A DNA stretch of 34,107 nucleotides from Desulfobacteraceae bacterium 4572_35.2 (GTDB taxonomy: Bacteria > Desulfobacterota > Desulfuromonadia > Desulfuromonadales > Desulfuromonadaceae). The stretch lies in NCBI GenBank assembly GCA_002084665.1, contig NBLY01000041.1, positions 1 to 34,107 of the forward strand, read 5' to 3'. Positions 24,101-32,493 of this stretch are shown piece by piece (positions within the stretch are counted from its first letter, which is position 1; each line of letters begins with the position of its first letter). A program made the position numbers and the translations under genes. The notes beneath the pieces are model-generated. The model worked only from the letters and a program-made list of their open reading frames with translations, was not told where the DNA came from and did no database searches.

Positions 24101-25015
24101 ATGTCAAAACCATATCTAGTTTATTCTCAATATCTTAAACAGCGCTTTGGTGGTCGTGTACATAAGATCTCAATTGATGCGGGCTTTTCATGCCCGAATC
24201 GTGGCGGTTCGCGAACCAACCCGGGCTGCCTGTTCTGTGAACCCAATGGTTCAGGGTCGTTCGCGATTGCTCGCCGTCTGTCCGTGGCAGGGCAGGTGGA
24301 GCATGGCAAAGAGGTGATGATTCGCAAATATAAAGCTAAATACTTTATTGCCTATTTTCAGCCTTTTTCAAATACCTATGCCCCTGTTGAAAAACTACGT
24401 GCTCTTTATGATGAAGCGTTGGCAGTCAGTGATGTCGTTGGTTTAGCCGTAGGTACCCGACCCGATTGCCTCCCCATTGAGGTTGTTGATCTGCTGCATG
24501 AATACCACCAACGGACCGATCTGTGGTTGGAGATTGGGGTACAGAGTTGTCATGATAAAACCCTCAACTACCTGCGCCGCGGCCACGATTATGCCAGTTT
24601 TCTCAATGCTTATGCTGCGGCCAAGGAGCGCGATATACTGGTGTGCGCCCATGTCATTTTAGGGCTGCCGGGCGAGAGCCATGAGGAGATGTTGGCCACT
24701 GCCGATGAGATGGCGCGCTTAAAGGTGGATGGAATTAAGATCCACCTGCTCCATGTTTTGCAAGATACCGCCTTGGGGGATCGTTATCAACGGCGAGAAT
24801 TCGAAATTCTTTCACGCGAAGCCTATGTCCAGTTGGCGGTCGATTTTTTAGAACGAATACACCCTGATACGTTAATTCAACGCTTAACTGGTGATGGCCC
24901 ACGCGATATTTTATTGGCCCCACGCTGGTCGCTAAAAAAATGGGAAGTGCTTAATGCCATTGAGGATGAGATGGCTAAAAGGGGAACGGTACAGGGAAGT
25001 CACTGCCGTTTTTAA
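24101..25015 (+). CDS. Radical SAM protein, YhcC-like (TIGR01212 type)
   Basis: A 304-residue protein beginning MSKPYLVYSQYLKQRFGGRV. The iron-sulfur cysteines are in SCPNRGGSRTNPGCLFC (Cys31, 43, 46), an expanded motif characteristic of the YhcC family. YFQPFSNTYAP, LWLEIGVQS and CAHVILGLPGESHEEML are other family blocks. The substrate is not established. A start at 24101 fits the family N-terminus; the ribosome site is weak. It is complete and followed by a region of apparent gene remnants. Confidence 0.88.
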   Translation: MSKPYLVYSQYLKQRFGGRVHKISIDAGFSCPNRGGSRTNPGCLFCEPNGSGSFAIARRLSVAGQVEHGKEVMIRKYKAKYFIAYFQPFSNTYAPVEKLRALYDEALAVSDVVGLAVGTRPDCLPIEVVDLLHEYHQRTDLWLEIGVQSCHDKTLNYLRRGHDYASFLNAYAAAKERDILVCAHVILGLPGESHEEMLATADEMARLKVDGIKIHLLHVLQDTALGDRYQRREFEILSREAYVQLAVDFLERIHPDTLIQRLTGDGPRDILLAPRWSLKKWEVLNAIEDEMAKRGTVQGSHCRF

Positions 25016-25107
25016 TTGCTGAAAGGGTGTGCCTAGAGGGGTTGCTGGTGGATGGTGAGTTGTTAATCGGGGCTGAGGTGGTCTGGGTACACCACACCAT
25101 ACGCTGA
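25001..25107 (+). pseudogene. Possible remnant of a 4HBT-type thioesterase
   Basis: An open stretch in a different frame from the radical SAM gene reads SLPFLIAERVCLEG and then DGELLIGAEVVWVHHTIR before a stop at 25105-25107. The pattern of a hydrophobic strand, a 'DGELL' turn and 'AEVVWVH' is like the last strands of hotdog-fold acyl-CoA thioesterases. It is short and overlaps the radical SAM 3' end, so chance cannot be excluded. Confidence 0.3.
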
Positions 25108-25127
25108 GATGCTGCTTAAAGAAGATT

Positions 25128-25253
25128 CTAGTGGATGGTAATTTCTACCTCTTGGAGTGTTTGTGCTGTTGCTGTTTCAGCAACACCGTCCCATGAAATA
25201 AAGACCATTGATGCCCATAAAATACTGACTATTAGAATGATGATTCGTGACAT
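25128..25253 (-). CDS. Small secreted or truncated protein, unrecognised
   Basis: A 41-codon frame begins MSRIIILIVSILWASMVF and continues to AETATAQTLQEVEITIH. The first part is a hydrophobic signal-like segment followed by an alanine-rich cleavage-like region. It may be a genuine small exported peptide or the 5' remnant of a longer secreted or outer-membrane protein. No strong ribosome site is visible. Confidence 0.3.
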   Translation of the reverse strand: MSRIIILIVSILWASMVFISWDGVAETATAQTLQEVEITIH

Positions 25254-25305
25254 GGCGGTTACCATACACGACCTTTATCATTAAAATCAAGACGTAACTT
25301 CAGTA

Positions 25306-25413
25306 AAAGAGCTAGAGTCACCCATTCCAAGGGCATGGGGCTTGACTGTCGCCATCCGGGCGACAGTCACCCTTTCCATGGGCGACCCAAGCCCTTATGG
25401 TTGAGTGCTGAAT
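25306..25413 (-). repeat. Dispersed palindromic repeat, copy 2 (inverted)
   Basis: It is the inverted counterpart of 17617-17755. An inner hairpin pairs GACTGTCGCC with GGCGACAGTC around an ATCC-containing loop, and the outer arms (CCCATTCCAAGGGCATGGGG and CCCTTTCCATGGGCGACCC) are partly complementary. The copy ends about 50 bases before the truncated helicase reading frame. Confidence 0.85.
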
Positions 25414-25465
25414 CGTTATCAAGACAACTATTTCGTAAAGTTCGCTAAGGTGTTCGTGTGCGATT

Positions 25466-27317
25466 TTGAATGGAAAAAATCATACCTTTACCAATAAGGC
25501 GGCTAAAGAGATGCGTGATCGCGTCATCGAAGAGGTGGGGCGTAAAAAGGCTAAGGGGTTAATTGTTGCCACCTTTCACTCGTTGGGTGTGAGGATTTTA
25601 CGCGAAGAGATTGAGCGCCTTGGTTATAAGAGAAACTTTTCGATCTATTCAGCCTCGGATCAATTGCGTCTTGTTCGTGATCTGGTTCAGGGGAATCTCA
25701 TCGAGGGGACAACTGTTGATCCTGATCGCGTGCTGTGGCTGATCTCGCAGGCAAAGAACCGCCTGATTACGGCGGGAAACTATCAGGCCAATCCACACGA
25801 TGATTATGACCTGATCGTGGCGCACACCTATCCCCGTTATCAGCGGATGCTCAAGGCCTGCAATGCTATTGATTTTGATGACATCCTCCAACTGACGATC
25901 CAGCTGTTTAATGAATTCCCAGCAGTTCTTGATCAGTATCGCCACCGTTTTCGTTACATTATGGTTGATGAATATCAGGACACTAATGTCGTGCAGTCGC
26001 AGCTGCTCCAGCTACTCAGTTCGTATCATCATAACCTCTGTGTAGTGGGCGATGATGACCAGTCAATTTACGGTTGGCGTGGTGCTGAACCCGGTAATAT
26101 TCTCGATTTTGGCAAAGACGAGGCCGACTCAAGGGTGATTAAGCTTGAGCAGAACTATCGCTCAACGGGGCGTATCCTTGCCGCCGCAAATGCGCTGATT
26201 CTGCACAATACTGAACGGCACGGCAAGCGACTGTGGACCGCTGGTGACGAAGGCGTTGCGGTTCATTATCGCTGTTGTGATGATGGCGAAGATGAGGCGA
26301 TGGCGGTCGTTGAAACGATCCATAAAGAGCGCTTTAGTCGCAAGTTAGAGTATCGCGATTTTGCCATTCTCTATCGCACTAATGGCCAGTCGCGCGCATT
26401 TGAAGAGCAATTGCGCTATGAAAATATCCCTTACGTCATCATCGGTGGCCAGCAGTTCTTTGACCGCAAAGAGGTTAAAGATGCCTTGGGATATTTAAAG
26501 GTGTTGGCCAATCCGCACGACGAAGTCAATTTGCTGCGTATTCTCAATTATCCGAAACGGGGGATTGGCGAAACCAGCGCCGAAAAGATTATCCAATCAT
26601 CCATCGAGCAGGATCAACCGTTATGGGAGATCTTGCAACAGGCACGGCATATCCCCGAGTTGGGCGACAAAGCCATCGCCTCAATCGAAGCGTTTGTGCT
26701 GTTGCTGGAGCGCTATCAGCGCCAATTTCGTCACCCCACGCAGATGGTGGCGATTGTTCAGGAGCTGTTTCGTGAGCTGAAGCTCGAAGAGGAGCTGTTT
26801 CGTCAGGCTGATGACCCTGTTAAGGCGCGGCGGCGGGTGGAAAACCTCCATGAGGTGATTAACTCCCTCTCCACCTATGTCGAACGCGAGCCAGTGCCAA
26901 CCCTTGGTGGTTTTCTCGAAAAGGTTTCACTGCTTGATCGCGATGAGCCTGCCCGTGGCAGCAAAGAGGAGAAGCTTAAGCAGGATGCTGTGGTGATGAT
27001 GAGCCTGCATTCGAGTAAAGGTTTGGAATTTCCGTGTGTTTTTTTAGTCGGCATGGAGGAGGGTTTTTTGCCCCACAACAAGATTGTTGACGAGGGTGGT
27101 GATATCGCCGAGGAGCGGCGGTTGTGTTATGTCGGCATGACACGGGCGCGGCAAAAATTGGTGATGATATGGCAAATTGCAGCCGAAAGATCCGAGTCGC
27201 TTTCTGCTCGAAATACCAGAGGAACTGCTCGAAAAAGAGGGGGCGATGACTGTTGAAGCGTCCCCATTAGAGCAAGAGGCGCTGGCGAATCATTTTTTTA
27301 GCGGTGGTGCTGTTTAA
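25466..27317 (+). pseudogene. UvrD/Rep/PcrA-like DNA helicase, N-terminally truncated and frameshifted
   Basis: A superfamily 1A helicase for DNA repair or replication restart. Visible motifs are TFTNKAAKEMRDRV (start of motif Ia region), TFHSLGVRIL, VDEYQDTN (II), VGDDDQSIYGWRG (III), LEQNYRST (IV), MSLHSSKGLEF (V) and RRLCYVGMTRAR (VI). The Q motif and Walker A (GxGKT), which should precede TFTNKA by about 35-50 residues, are absent. The first possible start is a TTG at 25466 without a ribosome site. The main frame ends at 27256 with an unrelated tail; from about 27170 another frame gives GKLQPKDPSRFLLEIPEELL and continues to a stop at 27315-27317, the expected C-terminus. Without Walker A it could not bind ATP normally, so it is taken as a pseudogene. 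Confidence 0.85.
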
Positions 27318-27356
27318 TTTTCGTTGTTTGTTGATTAGCAGGAGGCAAAACTGACG

Positions 27357-28153
27357 TTGTTTAAAAGAAAGAGTTCAACCCATAAAGGGGTAGTAGGTCT
27401 GACTTTTTTTTCGGATGGTCTTGCTTTGGTGCAGCTTGAAACTTCCGTCGAAGGTGATGTCACGTTGCGTGTCGCCGAAAGCGTTGACTGCGGTCGTAGC
27501 GACCATGGCCAGGTGTTGGCTGAGTTGGTGCAGCGCCACCAGTTACAACACTCACCGTGCTGTGCTGTCCTAGCACGTGGAACCTATAACTTGATACAGA
27601 TCGATCAGCCCGATGTTCCCGAAGCTGAACTGCGCGATGCGGTGCGCTGGCAAGTCAAAGATCTTCTCGATTTTCCAGCTGATCAGGCCGTCATCGAACT
27701 ATTTTCCGCAGCGGGTTCGGCTGGTAGTCCGATGAACTTTGCCGTCGCTGCTGCGGAAGAGCATATCCGTTATGTGGTCGATGTCATGCAGCAGGCCAAT
27801 TTGGCGATCAGGGCGATTGATATCCCTGAATTGGCCCTGCGTAATGTTTTAGATCGTTCGTTTGTGTCGGAACGTGGGGTGGCCTTGCTGAGCTTGTGGC
27901 GCGACAATGGCTTGGTCACCATCGTTCGTAATGGTGAACTATGTATGGCGCGTCGCAACCTGTCTCAGCTGTCCTGCTAGCCCCTCTAACTGACCCCGTA
28001 CCGGGGTTACAGTCCTATCTCGACAGTTATTTAACCCCTGATGTTCAACAGCTCGATTTAGATAGTTGGCTCGGCAATAGTGCTGTCGTCACGGCTCAGC
28101 AGTCACGCTGTATTGCTGCCATTGGCGCTGCGTTACGCAGCGATTGGAGTTGA
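27357..28153 (+). pseudogene. mshI: MshI (PilM-like pilus protein), split by deletion
   Basis: First gene of the msh cluster. MshI/PilM proteins have an actin-like fold and form the cytosolic ring of the pilus inner-membrane platform. A TTG start at 27357 is preceded by GGAGG. The first frame (to 27980) contains AELRDAVRWQVKDLLDFP, typical for this group, and FAVAAAEEHIRYVVDVM. After NGELCMARR it leaves the family pattern and stops. From 27941 another frame gives QPVSAVLLAPLTDPVPGLQSYLD through CIAAIGAALRSDWS, the normal C-terminal part. About 30-40 residues, which usually include the LLLEIQRSLDYYES-type helix, appear missing. Stop of the second part overlaps the next gene start (TGATG). Confidence 0.8.
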
Positions 28154-28155
28154 TG

Positions 28156-28761
28156 ATGCAGCAAATCAATCTATATCAAGACCAGTTTAAGCCGCACCGG
28201 GAAATTCCGTGGCTGCTCATTGTCACGGCAACTTTTTGTCTGCTATTGGTGGTGATGGCTGGTATCAGCTGGAAGCAAAAACAGACCATTCAGCAGGCTA
28301 AAACCAGTTTAGATCGTCAACGAGCGCAGCAGCAACAGATGGCTGAGTCGGTGGAGCTGCTCCAGCAACGGTTGTCGGCACGGTTGCCGAGTGAATCCCT
28401 GAAACGAGATCTGCAGCTATTACGAGCTGAATTGGTGCAGCGCCAACCTCTCCGTGTGGCACTCGATAAGGCCATGACCCAGGAAAACACCATCCCCCAG
28501 AGTCTTGATGCCTTTGCGGCAAAGCCCCTTAAACAGTTATGGTTTAGTCGGATTTTGCTCATGGATTCAGGAATAACAATTCGGCTGCATGGATTCACGC
28601 CGCACGCCCAAAATATTCCGATATTGATCGACGACCTCTCTTCACAGGAGGTTTTTCGCCAACAACAATTTTCGCAATTAGAGCTTGAACGCCAGGAGAA
28701 TGGTTTGTATCAATTCTTACTCTCGACAAAGAGGGGGGACAGTGATGGCACTGGAGAATGA
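28156..28761 (+). CDS. PilN-like pilus assembly protein of the MSHA cluster
   Basis: The protein begins MQQINLYQDQF, the PilN-type N-terminal peptide that binds PilM/MshI, then has one membrane segment (WLLIVTATFCLLLVVMAGISW) and a long coiled-coil stretch rich in glutamine (to about residue 100), ending in a compact periplasmic domain (LWFSRILLMDSGITIRLHGF). It links the cytosolic MshI ring to MshJ. GGAG lies six bases before ATG 28156; an adjoining ATG at 28153 overlaps the mshI stop. In other organisms it is called MshI2 or a PilN-like protein. It overlaps mshJ by 17 bases. Confidence 0.85.
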   Translation: MQQINLYQDQFKPHREIPWLLIVTATFCLLLVVMAGISWKQKQTIQQAKTSLDRQRAQQQQMAESVELLQQRLSARLPSESLKRDLQLLRAELVQRQPLRVALDKAMTQENTIPQSLDAFAAKPLKQLWFSRILLMDSGITIRLHGFTPHAQNIPILIDDLSSQEVFRQQQFSQLELERQENGLYQFLLSTKRGDSDGTGE

Positions 28762-29458
28762 AGTAGTTGTTAAATTGAATGATCTGTTTTCTGCTCTGAG
28801 TAAGAGGGAGCGTATCATTGTGCTCCTTGCGCTGTTTTTGATCCCCATTTATCTGTTTGCTGAGCTGGTGTTTTTGCCCGCTCAAAAGGAACAGAAACTG
28901 TTAACGACGCAATATCAAACAGCGCAACAAGATGTTGTTTCGTTGCAACAACAGTTACTGGAGCTAGAAAGTGCGCTAAATAATGATCCCGATCAAGGTA
29001 AACGCGATCAGCTCGCCTCGTTGCGTGAGCAGATCACTTCATTTGATCAATCGTTGCAACGCAACCTTGCAGGGTTAGTGCCTCCACAGCAGATGGCGGC
29101 AATGTTGCGCGGCATGCTATCGCAGCATAAGGGGTTGACACTTATTTCATTAAAAAATCGTGTCCCCTCTGCTTTGGTTGCGGTGGTTACGCCAGCGCCA
29201 GAGGGTAAAGAACCCCCTACGAGCGAGGAGCTCGTGCTTAGTCAGAAAACAGCACCGGTGTTGTATCAACATGGTATCGAGGTGCAGTTGACGGGCAGTT
29301 ATCTTGACACATTGCACTACCTCCATCAGTTGCAGGGGTTGTCACATCGGCTGTTTTGGCAAAGTGTTGACATTGAGATGTCTGATCGTTATCCAAGCGC
29401 ACGGGTTCTGCTCAATGTTTATACCTTGAGTTTTCAGGAGGGCTGGATCGGTGGTTAA
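28745..29458 (+). CDS. mshJ: MshJ (PilO-like) pilus platform protein
   Basis: A 237-residue protein starting MALENEVVVKLNDLFS, with one membrane segment (IIVLLALFLIPIYLFAELVF), a coiled-coil region, and a C-terminal ferredoxin-like domain (GIEVQLTGSYLDTLHYLHQL, FWQSVDIEMSDRYPSARVLL). It should pair with the PilN-like product in the periplasm. GGGGGG precedes the start at 28745, favoured over an in-frame ATG at 28685 that would run deep into the previous gene. It overlaps mshK by eight bases. Confidence 0.87.
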   Translation: MALENEVVVKLNDLFSALSKRERIIVLLALFLIPIYLFAELVFLPAQKEQKLLTTQYQTAQQDVVSLQQQLLELESALNNDPDQGKRDQLASLREQITSFDQSLQRNLAGLVPPQQMAAMLRGMLSQHKGLTLISLKNRVPSALVAVVTPAPEGKEPPTSEELVLSQKTAPVLYQHGIEVQLTGSYLDTLHYLHQLQGLSHRLFWQSVDIEMSDRYPSARVLLNVYTLSFQEGWIGG

Positions 29459-29855
29459 GCGAGAAAAGCGAACTAAGTTTGAATATCGTGGCGTGGCACT
29501 GGCGGTGGCCATCGTTGTTATTGGACTGATAAACGCGACCCCGAGCATTGCCGGCGTTCATGATCCGATGCGTCCTCAGGTTGAATCAGTTGCTGCTGAT
29601 TCCGTCGCGCTAGAAAAGACTGAATTTCATCTTGAGGCAACGATGGTTTCAGTCCAGCGTCGAGTTGCGATTATTGATGGTTCAACAGTCAGCGTGGGTG
29701 ACCAGTATCAAGGTCATAGCGTTACTTCGATTAACGAGGGATGTGTGGTGTTGGCGCAACGAGGTAAAAAGACCTCATTGACATTGCAACCGATAATTAA
29801 AACGCGAACGGATGCAGTCAATGGAATGTTGCATCACCTACGTGGAGTGGAATAA
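29451..29855 (+). CDS. mshK: MshK (PilP-like) pilus protein
   Basis: A 134-residue protein with a GTG start at 29451 and AGGAGG nine bases before it. It has one N-terminal hydrophobic segment (VALAVAIVVIGLINATPSIA), then HDPMRP, a typical MshK/PilP element, and a small beta domain (EATMVSVQRRVAIIDGSTVSVGD). The product probably connects the inner platform to the MshL secretin. Its stop abuts the mshL start. Confidence 0.82.
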   Translation: MVKREKRTKFEYRGVALAVAIVVIGLINATPSIAGVHDPMRPQVESVAADSVALEKTEFHLEATMVSVQRRVAIIDGSTVSVGDQYQGHSVTSINEGCVVLAQRGKKTSLTLQPIIKTRTDAVNGMLHHLRGVE

Positions 29856-31571
29856 ATGGTGAAATTAGCGAACATGGCAATTTTGTTGCTGTTGATATTT
29901 AGTGGCCTGTTTTTTATGGCTGGTTGTAGCGCAACTGTGGCCAAGGACCCTGTTACATCATCGCCATCAGCACCATCATCGCTCATCCTTGAGCAGATGC
30001 AACGGCCTGCATTGGCGGTTGAGGCTGTGCAACCATTACCCGCGGCAGTACAGCAGGCCCTAATGCCTTCGCTGTTTAGCTCACAACAACTGGGTGGTTC
30101 AGATGAAGTGGAGCAGCGTTTTGATGTTGGTGCTGAGAATGTTGAAGCCAGTGCTTTTTTCGCCGGTCTCGTCGAGGGGACAGCCACCAATATGGTGGTT
30201 CATCCGCAGGTTGCAGGAACTGTTAGTTTACGCCTTAAAAATGTCACCTTGGCTGAGGTGATGGCTATTGTCCAGGACGTTTATGGTTACCATTATCGCA
30301 CCATCGCCGGTGGCTATCAGATTCTGCCAAATAATTTGCAAACGCGAATTTTCGAAGTTGATTATTTAACCTTGCAGCGTAGTGGCACCTCATCGATGAA
30401 GGTCAGTTCTGGTCAGGTTACTGACGGAGCTAATTCATCCGACAGTAGTAGCGCCAGCAATGATTCAGGTAGGTCCTCATCAGGTAACGATAGCGGTACC
30501 GGCAGTCAGATTGAAACTACTTCTGAAACCGATTTTTGGCCAGCCTTTCAACGGGCACTTGAGGCATTGATTGGTGTTGAGGATGGCCGTAAAGTGATTA
30601 TTCAGCCCCAGGCAGGATTAGTCGTCGTTCGCGCGCTCCCTTCAGAGTTGGACTTTGTCGCCAACTATTTGCAGAGGACGAAAAGCTCGTTGCAACGCCA
30701 AGTGATCCTTGAAACTAAAATTATTGAGGTGCAACTCAATGACGGTTTTCAAACTGGCATAAACTGGGGATCTCTTATCCATAATGGCACCAATTTAGCT
30801 CGAATTGGTCAGGTTGGCGGTGGCAGCAGTCTCAGTAGCGGATCGAGTGAGATCTCTGGTAGCAACGGAAATCTTAATCCGAGTGCCCCAACAGCGATTA
30901 ATGGTTTGATCTCCTCTGCTTTTGGCGGGGTGTTTTCGGCGGCCGTTGAGTTCGATGATTTTCAAGCTTTTGTTGAAGCGGTGAAAACTCAAGGCGATGT
31001 GCAGGTGCTATCCAGCCCGCGTATTTCGACCCTTAACAATCAAAAAGCGGTTATCAAAGTTGGCACCGATGAGTTTTTTGTCACCGATGTTTCAAGTGAT
31101 ACCGATACGGAAACCGATACCGCAACTGCTGATATTACCCTAACGCCATTCTTCTCAGGTATCGCCTTAGACGTGACCCCACAAATCAGTGAGAATGGTC
31201 AAGTGACGTTACATATCCATCCGACTGTTAGCGATGTTGAAGATCAAACAAAAGTGATCACCGTCAATGGTCAAGAACAATCTCTGCCGTTGGCGTTTAG
31301 TAGTGTGCGTGAGTCCGACACCATTGTTAGTGCTCGTAATGGTCAAGTGGTGGTGATTGGCGGTTTGATGAAAAATACTGAAACCAAAAAGACCGCAGGG
31401 GTGCCTATCTTGGGTGATCTCCCTGGCGTTGGCTATCTGTTTCGTCAGCAGCAGGATTCGACCCGCAAAACTGAGCTGATTATTTTACTCCGCCCGCAGG
31501 TGGTCAATCAGGATCAAGATTGGGCTACCGATGTCGAGCAAGCGCGTCAGCGCATGCAGCAGTTGTTGTAA
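29856..31571 (+). CDS. mshL: MshL outer-membrane secretin (lipoprotein)
   Basis: A 571-residue secretin. It has a lipoprotein signal with lipobox FMAGC (Cys24), then N-terminal domains (ATNMVVHPQVAGTVSLRLKN, about 105-150) and a serine/asparagine-rich low-complexity linker about 188-225. The secretin core contains RQVILETKIIEVQL, SSPRISTLNNQKAVIKVG, and the C-terminal motif VVIGGLMKNTETKKTAGVPI followed by LGDLPGVGYLF. It forms the outer-membrane channel through which the pilus emerges. It appears complete. Confidence 0.94.
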   Translation: MVKLANMAILLLLIFSGLFFMAGCSATVAKDPVTSSPSAPSSLILEQMQRPALAVEAVQPLPAAVQQALMPSLFSSQQLGGSDEVEQRFDVGAENVEASAFFAGLVEGTATNMVVHPQVAGTVSLRLKNVTLAEVMAIVQDVYGYHYRTIAGGYQILPNNLQTRIFEVDYLTLQRSGTSSMKVSSGQVTDGANSSDSSSASNDSGRSSSGNDSGTGSQIETTSETDFWPAFQRALEALIGVEDGRKVIIQPQAGLVVVRALPSELDFVANYLQRTKSSLQRQVILETKIIEVQLNDGFQTGINWGSLIHNGTNLARIGQVGGGSSLSSGSSEISGSNGNLNPSAPTAINGLISSAFGGVFSAAVEFDDFQAFVEAVKTQGDVQVLSSPRISTLNNQKAVIKVGTDEFFVTDVSSDTDTETDTATADITLTPFFSGIALDVTPQISENGQVTLHIHPTVSDVEDQTKVITVNGQEQSLPLAFSSVRESDTIVSARNGQVVVIGGLMKNTETKKTAGVPILGDLPGVGYLFRQQQDSTRKTELIILLRPQVVNQDQDWATDVEQARQRMQQLL

Positions 31572-31580
31572 GGGAACTTT

Positions 31581-32486
31581 ATGTATCTGGACTACTTTCA
31601 TCTGAATGACCGTCCGTTCTCACTGACGCCAGATACCAGTTATTACTACAATAACTTTAGCTGTCAGGAGGCGATGAACGTTGTTCTTGTCGCCTTAAGC
31701 AATGGTGAGGGGATTGTTAAAATAACCGGTGAAGTGGGTACGGGTAAGACATTGATGTGTCGTAAACTGCTCAATGATCTTCCCGATGAGATGCTCACCG
31801 TTTATCTACCTAACCCATTGATGGAAGCGCAGCAGCTCTATCGTGCTGTGGCTGGGGAGCTTGGTCTTGCTTCAACAACGGATGTTTCAGTTGCTGATCT
31901 ATTGAATCAATTAAATACTCGCTTGATTAATCTGAGTGCCTCAGGTCAGCGTGTTGTGGTGTGCGTTGACGAAGCGCAATCAATGCCAACGCAAACTCTT
32001 GAAGCGTTGCGGTTATTGAGTAATGTTGAAACAGAAAAACGAAAATTACTTCAAATCGTGTTGTTTGGCCAACCTGAGCTAAACGAACGCTTGGCGCAGT
32101 CCGAACTGCGTCAATTACGCCAACGAATCAGCTTCTCTTATGCTCTTGGTCCGCTAGATTTTGAAGGATTTCAGGGTTATTTAGTCCATCGTTTACAGAT
32201 GGCAGGTTATCAGGGCGTGCCACTATTCACTGTTGGCGCGCAACGCAAGTTGTTTAAAGCCGCTAAAGGGGTGCCGCGCTTGGTTAATATTTTAGCTCAC
32301 AAGGCATTAATGGTCAGTTATGGCTGTGGCTTGCATCACGTTGGTGTTGGTCAGGTGAAGGCGGCTATTGTCGATACCGATGGTGTTTCGTTACCACACA
32401 ACTGGCTGTTTGGTGTTGCGTTAATAGGACTGCTTACAACTCTTTTTTATGTGGGAATTTTGTTAACCCCTATGGTTGGGGGCTAG
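31581..32486 (+). CDS. mshM: MshM, ExeA-like AAA ATPase
   Basis: A 301-residue AAA+ protein of the ExeA/MshM type. It begins MYLDYFHLNDRPFSLTPDTS, has Walker A GEVGTGKT (50-57), Walker B VVVCVDEAQS (about 124-133), and ends in a membrane segment (WLFGVALIGLLTTLFYVGIL). Such proteins are thought to help place or assemble the secretin. It overlaps no gene; mshN follows seven bases after its stop. Confidence 0.93.
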   Translation: MYLDYFHLNDRPFSLTPDTSYYYNNFSCQEAMNVVLVALSNGEGIVKITGEVGTGKTLMCRKLLNDLPDEMLTVYLPNPLMEAQQLYRAVAGELGLASTTDVSVADLLNQLNTRLINLSASGQRVVVCVDEAQSMPTQTLEALRLLSNVETEKRKLLQIVLFGQPELNERLAQSELRQLRQRISFSYALGPLDFEGFQGYLVHRLQMAGYQGVPLFTVGAQRKLFKAAKGVPRLVNILAHKALMVSYGCGLHHVGVGQVKAAIVDTDGVSLPHNWLFGVALIGLLTTLFYVGILLTPMVGG

Positions 32487-32493
32487 AAAAACG

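Larger units (their letters stand above)
25016..25465. other. Deletion-scar-like region between radical SAM gene and helicase
   Basis: The 450 bases contain no complete gene. They hold, in order, a short plus-strand open stretch ending at 25107 that resembles a thioesterase C-terminus, a minus-strand 41-codon frame with a signal-peptide-like start (25128-25253), the second copy of the dispersed repeat (25306-25413), and the broken start of the helicase. Confidence 0.6.
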
